Shown: positions 1-8,326 of the stretch, piece by piece
Position numbering within the stretch: the stretch's first letter is position 1
Layout of the letters: each line of letters begins with the position of its first letter
Source of the DNA: Halobacteriaceae archaeon Tc-Br11_E2g27
GTDB taxonomy: Archaea; Halobacteriota; Halobacteria; Halobacteriales; Haloarculaceae
Length of the DNA: 37,379 nt
Assembly: GCA_001564135.1 (NCBI GenBank)
Contig: LKNH01000002.1
Coordinates: 1-37,379 of the forward strand
Direction of reading: 5' to 3'
The notes under the pieces: model-generated
What the model was told of the DNA's origin: nothing
Database searches by the model: none
The model's input: the letters and a program-made list of their open reading frames with translations, nothing else
Made by a program: the position numbers and the translations under genes

Positions 1-341
1 AGTAGAGTGACTATGAGTGCTTTTGGTTAGTCAAACTCTGCCGAAAGTGCTGTCAAGCAAACTCCAAGAGTGTAGCTCGGACCGGTGGTCAGATGATTTC
101 TGCAACCGTGTACAAGAACGTGAAGAGTTAACCAACATGGTGCCGACGGGCATGTCATTGTTGGTTAGTGGGTTAGATTATTAACTACCTACTCACTCGG
201 ATTGACTGGGTCTTCATCAATCTCAAACTGAGGATGGACCGACAGGACAGCAGGATACGGGTCGGAATCGGGTGTCAACCGGTCGAGTTCGAAGCCATTC
301 TGTTCGTGAGATTCGGATCTACGGTGGGTTTGAAGTTAAGT

Positions 342-761
342 TCAAAAGGAAGGATCATCCTCATACAATGCAGTTCGCCAGCATTTAAACACGGCCCTGG
401 TGACGAGTTCCGGCTGTTCAACCTCGATACACGAACGAACACGGTTCCTGGCGTCAGGTGGTTCGTGGAAGTGTTTTTCTGGCGTATTTGGTTCGGGATG
501 GCGGTCAAATCGAAAATCAATCCCTTCGGTTTCCGTATAGTGGAAATTATAGTAGTTCCTCTCTGTCCACACAATATCAAACCGTCCACTACGACTCTCT
601 CCAAACCCAACCTCGACACTCACGTGTAGTTCCGGCCGCGGTTCCAGTCGATCATCAAGACTGTACCGACTGACAAGTGGTTCAGTTTCTAAGATAGTGT
701 CACGTATCAGTTCGAGTGCGTCGTAATCAATTGGGCCCGTATCGCCATGCAACCCTGTCAT
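342..761 (-). CDS. Haloarchaeal hypothetical protein, partner of the upstream HTH protein; may be frameshifted near its 3' end
   Basis: 139-aa ORF starting 3 nt after the stop of the upstream HTH gene; acidic composition. Coding-like sequence continues in the same frame beyond the stop down to about 195. Confidence 0.6.
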   Translation of the reverse strand: MTGLHGDTGPIDYDALELIRDTILETEPLVSRYSLDDRLEPRPELHVSVEVGFGESRSGRFDIVWTERNYYNFHYTETEGIDFRFDRHPEPNTPEKHFHEPPDARNRVRSCIEVEQPELVTRAVFKCWRTALYEDDPSF

Positions 762-764
762 CTG

Positions 765-1316
765 TTAGACGACAACCCGTTGTGCATCGTAGAAACTGAG
801 CGCTGCTTTGACAAGGTACAAATTTTTTTGCGTGGTCTGCCACATTGTGTGGTCATCCCAGCCTTCGCTGTCAGTCGGGTCGAGTTCCTGAGCGAGTTCT
901 GTTGGCGATTCCACGGCATATTCAGCTCTGAACGAATTAACCGTCTCTTTGAGCGACTGCAGTTGGGCAACAAGTTCACTCTCAGTGTACTGGTTCTGGA
1001 TTTCGACAACCTGCTGGTAGATATACATTTGGTCGTTGCGCTTGTAGAGCCTTCCCTGTCCAGTTTCTTGGCTCTGTACAAGTCCCATATCAACAAGATC
1101 AGCTAACGTATCACGGACCACAGGTTCGCTTGCCCGGGCACGCTCTGCGACAACTGATGCTGGTGTTGGTTCATGAGTCCGCTGGATGACCGACCGGATA
1201 CGCTCTCTCGTTGTGGTCTCTTCGACCCACTCCTCAACAACTTCCTCGTTAACATTGTCGTACTCCTCTGGAGGTTCAATTTGCATAGCTTTCTCTAGCT
1301 TCAGTGATTTGGCCAA
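765..1316 (-). CDS. Winged-helix/HTH transcriptional regulator-like protein (haloarchaeal family)
   Basis: 183 aa with HTH-like segment 'TRERIRSVIQRTHEPTPASVVAERARASEPVVRDTLADLVDMGLVQ'; tightly coupled to the 342-761 ORF. Confidence 0.7.
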   Translation of the reverse strand: MAKSLKLEKAMQIEPPEEYDNVNEEVVEEWVEETTTRERIRSVIQRTHEPTPASVVAERARASEPVVRDTLADLVDMGLVQSQETGQGRLYKRNDQMYIYQQVVEIQNQYTESELVAQLQSLKETVNSFRAEYAVESPTELAQELDPTDSEGWDDHTMWQTTQKNLYLVKAALSFYDAQRVVV

Positions 1317-1500
1317 ACGTGTTGATTCTCAATCCAGTGCGCATAGTATACATAATATATAATCTGGCTTGGTAATATATGTTTTCACACAACGCAACTG
1401 TCAGACAATATAGGTTCTCAGCAGTGCACTCAATAACCGAACTATATCAGTTGACTATGGATCCGAATCCAGAGCAGATACACGTCTCCAGATACAGGTA

Positions 1501-2091
1501 ATGAGTATGGTGGATACTCAGTGGAAAGCATATGCAACTGCCCTCGAATCGGGCGATGCAGACCAGGTCAACGATGTAATTGAGAAAGTCAAAGAGATGG
1601 ATCTAGACAAGCGAATCCGCCTATTTGAGGTTTGTTTTGATGACCTCACTGAGATCTACACAGAGACCGATGATGGATATGTTCGACAGTCAACAGTACG
1701 AATGGCTGACAAACTGACGCCTGGCATTGCGCTCGTTTTTACAGCGACTGAGAGCGAACAACAGCCAGCGGTCGTCGAATCGGCGGTTCGTGAACAAACC
1801 GATGCCCTCTGTGGTTTTTTGCTAGAGGCGATGACTGACCAAGATGGCCGAGTCAGACAATCCGCCCAGCGTGGATTGAAAGACGTATTCAGAACGTACG
1901 AGTCACTTGAGGACACGCAGACGATCAAAGCCTTAGCAGTTGAACTTGAGGAGATGGCGACAGAGTTCGACGACAAGCGGCGCGATCATCTGCTTGAAAC
2001 GAAAGAAGACGCTGAATTCTTTCTGCAATCAGGATTCGGGCGTATCCTCGACGGTTTCCAGAAAGAGTTCGGTGATTCGTTGCGGGACTGA
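1501..2091 (+). CDS. Hypothetical protein, HEAT-repeat-like helical
   Basis: 196-aa acidic ORF with repeated alpha-helical character ('QDGRVRQSAQRGLKDVFRTYESL'); no clear enzyme motif. Confidence 0.6.
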   Translation: MSMVDTQWKAYATALESGDADQVNDVIEKVKEMDLDKRIRLFEVCFDDLTEIYTETDDGYVRQSTVRMADKLTPGIALVFTATESEQQPAVVESAVREQTDALCGFLLEAMTDQDGRVRQSAQRGLKDVFRTYESLEDTQTIKALAVELEEMATEFDDKRRDHLLETKEDAEFFLQSGFGRILDGFQKEFGDSLRD

Positions 2092-2235
2092 TCATGCCAT
2101 ACCCTTCGTTGGACCCGTCGTATCACTCCCCGGTCAGTCTCCAAATGTTACTCGCCTCTGTGACCGTGCGCTTGAATGATACCACTACCGTACCGGTTCT
2201 CAATCCCTCTGAGACAACTTAATTCGATGAACTGG

Positions 2236-2631
2236 TTAGTACTCCTCGACGTTAACAACGCGTTTCGTCTCTTCGTGAGTGAGGTCTCGGTCACTGGAGA
2301 CTACCGGCGCGTCAAGTTCACGACCGACCGCGGCAATCAATCCATCGGGTCCATCTAAATAGGGGCCAGATGGCTCGATTTCGTCCGCGATTCGTCCTGC
2401 AGTGACGGCTGTGTGCTCATCGACGGGATGAATGTCGATCCAGGCCAAATCCGCCCGGGCTCCGTCAACGTCCCCGCTCGGGAGGTTCCCTTCACCGATG
2501 AGTACCTCCGCGAGCGCTGGGACTGGAGCAACCCACCGGATCTCATCACCGCCGTGCTTTTCGTAAAACTTGCGAGTCGCCTCAACTCCGTCCAAGTAAT
2601 CGATCAGAAAGGTCGTATCGAGAACCTTCAT
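2236..2631 (-). CDS. vapC: PIN-domain ribonuclease toxin, VapC-like
   Basis: N-terminal 'MKVLDTTFLIDYLDG', conserved acidic residues ('PALAEVLIGEG', 'DGLIAAVGRELDAPVVSSDRDL'); overlaps the VapB-like ORF by 4 nt. Confidence 0.85.
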   Translation of the reverse strand: MKVLDTTFLIDYLDGVEATRKFYEKHGGDEIRWVAPVPALAEVLIGEGNLPSGDVDGARADLAWIDIHPVDEHTAVTAGRIADEIEPSGPYLDGPDGLIAAVGRELDAPVVSSDRDLTHEETKRVVNVEEY

Positions 2632-2876
2632 GCAGCGTCCTCGCCACGCTCGCGCATCCGACCCTTCCGTTTCTCCTTCGCCTTCTGTCGACCCTCACGA
2701 ACGCGGTCAGCTTCTTCGTCTGACCATCTACCAAACCCGTCGTAGAAGTCGCCAGCGTCCTCTTTGTCGAGGATACGTTCAAGGGCATCGTTGTAACTCT
2801 CACCCTCTCGACGCCGTCGTTCAATTTTCCGTTTCACCGTCTCGCTTACTCTGATCTGTTCATCTGCGACGCCCAT
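2628..2876 (-). CDS. vapB: VapB-like antitoxin
   Basis: 82-aa basic/acidic protein 'ADEQIRVSETVKRKIERRRREGESYNDALERIL' immediately upstream of and overlapping vapC. Confidence 0.8.
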   Translation of the reverse strand: MGVADEQIRVSETVKRKIERRRREGESYNDALERILDKEDAGDFYDGFGRWSDEEADRVREGRQKAKEKRKGRMRERGEDAA

Positions 2877-3251
2877 ATTACGTTGACGTTAGTGTTGACG
2901 CTACTTTTCTTTTTGCCCGAAAACACTCGTCAAACCAACCCGTCCCTGATCAAATATACTACAGTGAAAACCGATGGGGTGTTATTGCAAGAGTTGCACA
3001 GAAGGGTCCCTTATTGAGTCAATATTGTGTATAAGTAGTTTCGTGACATGATTGCACAGTAGACAAGTGTTTTTTGCACTGAGCAAACACAGCGAAATAT
3101 CGAAGGAACAGTCTACAAGCGATACTGAGTGCTACAGCGTATACCACTGTTACGACTATTCTATCGGGCTGACGAACAAAACCTGAAAAAGACCGTTCGG
3201 ATAACTGCAGGTCCCGCGATTGGATTAAGGTTGTAACATGGTGGTCACTGC

Positions 3252-3473
3252 TTATGCCGTCCCGCCTACCTTCATCCAGATTCGCCAGCGGTCAGGGTGT
3301 AGCTTCCTTGAGAACCACATTAATGCCAAACCACACAACCCCACGTTTGCGCCACTCCAGTACCCACTTGCCAGTAAGTGCTAACCTGCCGTTACTGACA
3401 GACCACCTACGATCATGTGCGCTAGCCGGAGGTCAAGATACTCGCCGTCATTCAGATATCTTCCGTTGCTCAT
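3252..3473 (-). pseudogene. Small membrane-protein-like ORF interrupted by one in-frame TAG
   Basis: Minus-strand reading from ATG 3473: MSNGRYLNDGEYLDLRLAHMIVGGLSVTAG*HLLASGYWSGANVGLCGLALMWFSRKLHPDRWRIWMKVGGTA*, amber codon at 3381-3383. Confidence 0.5.
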
Positions 3474-3763
3474 GTCAAATGATTCTCACGGAGGGTGTTC
3501 AGTATTCGGCTACAGAGGGTGCCGTGGCTCGCCTCAAATCATCACCCAGTACTGAGCTCAGAGCAAGCAGTGACCGGTGAGGTGTGCTTCTTGCCAAATA
3601 TTCATCTGAAGTGTTGTGCAAGATGCAGAGAATGACGGCACTGTAGAAAGGGTAGCCGATGAGTGATTAAAATCCATTGAATAACTCTTTTCTAACTTTG
3701 GTCTATAATTTTTATGAGTTATCTACCTCAAGAAGCCGTTAAATCAATAACTTGGCTAATAAC

Positions 3764-4327
3764 GTGTTTAAAGAAAATAACGAACATCAGCAGGAAAAGT
3801 TATTCTCGCCTGTAAAAGACCTCCCAGACGGCATAGATGAGAAATTACAGAATCACTAGTCTACTCACTTTTATCAACACATCTTTACCCAGATTGATGA
3901 AACGAAATTCGGACGGCTATACCATGATGGGTATAGCCGTCCGAACAAGCCCGTCAATGAGCTTGTTTCCTTGGAGATTATCAAACACCTGCTCGACCTC
4001 TCTGACGAAGAGCTTGAATACGCCTACATCTTCGATTTTCGCGTCAGAAACGCACTGGGGAAAGAAACACTCGGCGACAACATCTGTGAGAAGACATTCA
4101 CCAATTTCCGCCGCCGGTTGATGGAACACGAAGAAGAGACTGGTCAAGATCTGTTACACGAGGTTTTCGAAGATCACCGCAGCTATTTCCAAGAACAGTT
4201 TGACATCGATGCCAGTACCCAGCGGATGGATTCGACGTTCATTGAGGCTAATATCAAGCAACTGTCCCGTGTTGATCTCCTCGCCAAAGTTCTCCACAAC
4301 TTCCTGCTGGCATCGACGACTTCGTAG
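3764..4327 (+). pseudogene. Degenerate transposase (IS1182/IS5-like N-terminal domain), amber-interrupted and C-terminally truncated
   Basis: In frame from GTG 3764: VFKENNEHQQEKLFSPVKDLPDGIDEKLQNH*STHFYQHIFTQIDETKFGRLYHDGYSRPNKPVNELVSLEIIKHLLDLSDEELEYAYIFDFRVRNALGKETLGDNICEKTFTNFRRRL...; TAG at 3857-3859; catalytic C-terminal half absent. Confidence 0.8.
3908..3945. repeat. Perfect 16-bp inverted repeat with 6-nt loop
   Basis: ttcggacggctatacc-atgatg-ggtatagccgtccgaa, inside the transposase remnant. Confidence 0.95.
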
Positions 4328-4600
4328 ACACCGATAACCTAGAGCTCTCATACCAGCATTGGCTTGCAACGGGGTTTCGTCAAAGACAGTTACATATAAA
4401 GCCTGAATGTATGAAGAGTCACTTTAATGCTTTTATCAGATTATTATTTATATGTGCGAAAAAGTTGCCGAGCGTATCGTTCGCTTGGCTAAAGTTAAAA
4501 AATAAGCAACCGTCGCTCTGAAGAGCGTGATTCGAGTGTTGGTGGTCTACCGAGGTGTTGACTCAAGCGACGAATCCCAACAGGTCCAAACCTACTGACG

Positions 4601-5821
4601 ATGTCACAAACAGAAACACCAGAGAACGAAACATACGACTCTGACGGTCAGCGGGGCCCGTCAACATCCCGGCGGAACTTTCTACAACTTGCTGCAGGTG
4701 CGGCAGCCGGGACAGTCATTACACAGTATAGCACGGAGATTAGCGCAGCATTCGAACAAGTAACCAACGGGGAACTTGACGTCGTGTGGCTACAGGGCCA
4801 GGCCTGCACAGGCTGTACAATATCAGTTCTGCAAGGCCAGTATCCCTCGCTTGAAGAGGTATTGAGCGAGTTTCGGCTCGACGTCACATTCCACCCAACA
4901 ATCATGCCTGAAGCGGGTGAACCAGCCATTGAGGCGATGAGCGATGAGCCTGACGTACTCATTGTTGAAGGTTCCATCCCAATGGATATCCCAGAGGCGG
5001 CAACGGTTGGGACGACAGCGGATGGCGAGAGTAAACCCATGGTTGACTGGGTGATGGAGCTTGCTCCTGAGTCGGAATACGTCATTGCAGTAGGTAACTG
5101 TGCATCGTTCGGTGGGTGGCCCGCCGCAGAAAACAAACGGAATCTCCACGACCTCGGTGCAAATATCACCGGAGCCCGTGGTCTCCAGTTCGAAAAGCGG
5201 GAAGAAAGAGGGGTTCTTGGCCCTGATTTCACCTCGGGTGCAGACCTCCCCGTCATTAATTTGGCTGGCTGTCCAGTCCACCCGGATTACGTGCTCTTGA
5301 CGATTGCAACCGTGCTCAATGGGCATGTTCCAGAACTCGATGAGTATAACCGGCCGAAACCGTTTTACGAACCACTCGTTCACGACAACTGCCCGCTTCG
5401 TGGGTATTTCGACCGGGGCGAATTTGCCGAGAAGCCGGGAGACGAGGGCTGTCTAATTAAAACGGGGTGTGCTGGACCGTACACGTATTGTGATGACCAG
5501 AGTCGGCTGTGGAACGACGGAACAAGCGTCTGTCTGAATGTTGGTGCCCCATGTATCGGTTGCATGGAGCCCGGATTCTGGGATCGCTTTGCACCGCTGG
5601 ATGAAGAGATTGAGCGGCAATCCTTCTTTGGTCCTGTTACGGCCGAGCAAGCAGGATGGGCTGGGCTGGCTGCGGCTGGCGTCGGAATTGGTGCGCATGC
5701 CGTGCGAAAAGCAACTGGGTATGGGTCTTTCGGTGAAGATGGTGAGCAACCCACGTCTACGACTGATACGCAAGAATCGGCGGACGAACGTACCTCGGAT
5801 GAAGCGACGAAGGAGGAGTAA
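4601..5821 (+). CDS. [NiFe]-hydrogenase small subunit, Tat-exported, C-terminal membrane anchor
   Basis: Twin-arginine signal 'SRRNFLQLAAGAAAGTVI'; 'CTGCTISVLQG', 'GNCASFGGWPA', 'LAGCPVHPDY', 'HDNCPLRGYFDRGEF', 'GCLIKTGCAGPYTYC', 'PCIGCMEPGFWD'; hydrophobic C-terminal helix 'GWAGLAAAGVGIGAHAV'. Confidence 0.96.
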   Translation: MSQTETPENETYDSDGQRGPSTSRRNFLQLAAGAAAGTVITQYSTEISAAFEQVTNGELDVVWLQGQACTGCTISVLQGQYPSLEEVLSEFRLDVTFHPTIMPEAGEPAIEAMSDEPDVLIVEGSIPMDIPEAATVGTTADGESKPMVDWVMELAPESEYVIAVGNCASFGGWPAAENKRNLHDLGANITGARGLQFEKREERGVLGPDFTSGADLPVINLAGCPVHPDYVLLTIATVLNGHVPELDEYNRPKPFYEPLVHDNCPLRGYFDRGEFAEKPGDEGCLIKTGCAGPYTYCDDQSRLWNDGTSVCLNVGAPCIGCMEPGFWDRFAPLDEEIERQSFFGPVTAEQAGWAGLAAAGVGIGAHAVRKATGYGSFGEDGEQPTSTTDTQESADERTSDEATKEE

Positions 5822-5823
5822 CT

Positions 5824-7392
5824 ATGGTAGAAATAACGATTGACCCAACGACACGAATCGAAGGACACCATGGAACAGTGCTGGAGGTTGAAGACGGTCA
5901 GGTCGTCGAAGCCAAAAGTCAGATGAAGATGTTTCGTGGAGCAGAGATTATCACGATTGGCCGACAGCCCAATGATGCTGCCCAACTTACCGGGATGGTC
6001 TGCGGCGTTTGCTTCCTCTGTCATCGACTTTGCTCATCAAAGGCGTCAGAAGATGCCGCAATGAACGCAGGCGTCTACGACGGGCCACCACGGAATGCGG
6101 TGTTGCTTCGTGATGCTGCAGAAGGGATTTTCTATTTGTGGAATCACGCAATCCATTTGTTTGCACTTGCCGGGCCGGATTACAGCGATGCCGTAGCTGA
6201 CACGGGATTCGACCGCATAGACCCACTTGAGGGTGACGGATATCAGAGTGCGTTGGCAAACCAGCGCAAATTAATGAAGGCGCTGACAGAGTTCGGTGGG
6301 CGAGCACCACACCCAGTGGGCTACATCCCAGGCGGGTTGGCGACGAAAGCGGATGCGTCGACAATCGAACAGGTGAAATCGAGAGTTCGTGAGGTAAGCG
6401 AGTGGCTTGGTCCAACGGATGCGATACCCGAAGTCCTTGAAAACGTCCAAAATGGTGAGTTTGACCCAACGCTCGGTGAGGGGCTTCACGATGTTGTATC
6501 AATCCTCGTTGGCGCTGCACAGATGGGCGCTGCCGAACTCGGAGAAGGTCCAAACCGGTTCTACAGTAACGGGATATTCGAGGACCCAGATACTGGCGAG
6601 TTGTTCCTGCCACGAGGTGTCTATCGGGACGGACAGGTAGAACTGATGGACAAAGAAGAGATTGTTGAGGGTATCACTGAGGATACAGAGTATTCCTGGT
6701 ACACCGACGAGTCAGCAGGAGCGCCAACCGAAGCGCCGCCGCCAGAGCCCGACCTAGACAAAGAAGATGCCTACTCATGGGGGAAAGCACCTCGGTTTGA
6801 CGGACAGTCGGTAGAAGTTGGCCCGTTGGCAAGGCTGGTCGTAGCGGACCTCGACCCGTTCGACCTTCGGGAAACACTCGGTGGTGGGAGTGCTGAAAGC
6901 AATACGCTTAATCGGCTGATTGCTCGGGCACAAGAGGTTGTCCTCGTTCGCGACCAAGTGCTCGAATGGCTTGACGCAATTGACCCCTCGGAACCGTTCG
7001 TCAACGACTTCCCGAAAGAGTTCACAGGTGAAGGCGTTGGATTGTTCGAACCCTCACGTGGCGCGTTGTCACACTATGTCGACATCGAAGATGGAATAAT
7101 CGAGCGATATCAGATTATCACCCCCACGTTATGGAATATCGGGCCACGAGATGGTGAGGGTCAACCGAGTATCATGGAAGAGGCAATCGTCGGTGACCCA
7201 GTCGATGATGTGGAAAATCCGCTTGACATTTTGCGAACGGTTCGCTCGTTCGACCCGTGTTTGGCTTGTGCAGTCCACGTCAGAAGCCCAGAAAGTGAGT
7301 ATGAAACAATAATCGAACCGGCACGGCCAGAGATGGCTGGCGCCGGCGCTTCCTGTGAAGTACGGGATTCCCCCATGATGGACGATGACTAA
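5824..7392 (+). CDS. [NiFe]-hydrogenase large subunit
   Basis: N-terminal 'TTRIEGHHGTVLEVEDGQV', L1 'GMVCGVCFLCHRLCSSKASED', 'YSWGKAPRFDGQSVEVGPLARL', C-terminal L2 'SFDPCLACAVH'; starts 2 nt after the small subunit gene. Confidence 0.96.
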   Translation: MVEITIDPTTRIEGHHGTVLEVEDGQVVEAKSQMKMFRGAEIITIGRQPNDAAQLTGMVCGVCFLCHRLCSSKASEDAAMNAGVYDGPPRNAVLLRDAAEGIFYLWNHAIHLFALAGPDYSDAVADTGFDRIDPLEGDGYQSALANQRKLMKALTEFGGRAPHPVGYIPGGLATKADASTIEQVKSRVREVSEWLGPTDAIPEVLENVQNGEFDPTLGEGLHDVVSILVGAAQMGAAELGEGPNRFYSNGIFEDPDTGELFLPRGVYRDGQVELMDKEEIVEGITEDTEYSWYTDESAGAPTEAPPPEPDLDKEDAYSWGKAPRFDGQSVEVGPLARLVVADLDPFDLRETLGGGSAESNTLNRLIARAQEVVLVRDQVLEWLDAIDPSEPFVNDFPKEFTGEGVGLFEPSRGALSHYVDIEDGIIERYQIITPTLWNIGPRDGEGQPSIMEEAIVGDPVDDVENPLDILRTVRSFDPCLACAVHVRSPESEYETIIEPARPEMAGAGASCEVRDSPMMDDD

Positions 7393-8326
7393 TCAGGAAC
7401 AAAAGCCAACGGAAGAGGTACGCTCCGATGGCGGGCAGCCAAAAGCAAAACGTGTCGTTAGTTCGGATGAGAGTGTCGGAGTAATCGAACGACTCCCAGG
7501 TGGGTCGTTCGTTGCCAACCTCTGGTGGTCGCTTGCATCTCGGTATGAGCCGTACGTAACGCTTGAGAAGGATAACAAAGAGTCAATCAAGCGCTGGGGC
7601 TATGGCTCGATTATCTCCCATTGGGTGCTAGTGTTCCTGATGGGAGTGGTTGCAGCCACAGGGTTTCTGTTCTGGACAGGGTGGTATGGACCCCTCAACA
7701 TCGGTATCTGGGATGGATACCAGGTATCGTTTTATCTCCATATTTATGGCGGCATAGTGCTGGCAGTGATCGCACTGCTAGTCTTCCCATTCTATCACAA
7801 ATTCGCTGATGGTCACAAACTCCTCGTATCACCCCGCCAGATTAAAGAGGAGATTATAGTCGCCCTCTCATTCCTCGGACTAGTGAAATACATCCCGGGA
7901 TACAAGCAAGCGCGTCGAGCCTATGATGAAGATGAAAAAGAGTGGGTCGGTTATCACCCAATGCAAACTGTCTTCTGGTACGTCACGTGGGGATTCGTTA
8001 TCATCCTCACGCTGACTGGGTTTGCACTGTGGGCTGCGCTGGCAACAGACCCTGCGTGGTGGGTATCGGCGCTTGGATTCATGGCGGGATGGACCACCTA
8101 TGAAACAATGTTGCGACTGCATCTCATCGCCACGTTTTGGGTACTCGCAGCGATTGCAATTCACGCATACTTCGCTGTGATGCCGGGTAATTGGGATGTG
8201 ATGAAGTCAATGGTTGTCGGCACAATCCCGGGCTGGCGGGTTGACGAAGAAACACGGCCCTCGCTTCCCACTGAGCGAAATGATTCGTCAATTGACTCAA
8301 CACCAGAGGAGCATGACCATGAGTGA
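7385..8326 (+). CDS. Membrane cytochrome b subunit of the hydrogenase (cytochrome b561/HupC-like)
   Basis: Multiple TM helices with His residues ('GSIISHWVLVFLMG', 'FYLHIYGGIVLAV', 'MLRLHLIATFWVLAAIAIHAYFAVM'); overlaps the large subunit gene. Confidence 0.88.
   Translation: MTNQEQKPTEEVRSDGGQPKAKRVVSSDESVGVIERLPGGSFVANLWWSLASRYEPYVTLEKDNKESIKRWGYGSIISHWVLVFLMGVVAATGFLFWTGWYGPLNIGIWDGYQVSFYLHIYGGIVLAVIALLVFPFYHKFADGHKLLVSPRQIKEEIIVALSFLGLVKYIPGYKQARRAYDEDEKEWVGYHPMQTVFWYVTWGFVIILTLTGFALWAALATDPAWWVSALGFMAGWTTYETMLRLHLIATFWVLAAIAIHAYFAVMPGNWDVMKSMVVGTIPGWRVDEETRPSLPTERNDSSIDSTPEEHDHE

Noticed and set aside
2880-3250. Possible additional insertion-sequence end (recurrent 'ttgcac' motifs)
   Set aside because: Looks like mobile-element debris, but no terminal repeats or readable transposase frame could be established by eye.
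3254-3580. Plus-strand 108-aa ORF
   Set aside because: Overlaps the more coding-like minus-strand interrupted membrane-protein frame; Ser/Arg-rich translation looks like antisense artefact.
4823-6613. Long minus-strand ORFs opposite the hydrogenase genes (4823-5383, 5380-6024, 5987-6613)
   Set aside because: Antisense to clearly coding hydrogenase subunits; translations are low-complexity or basic and unlike haloarchaeal proteins.
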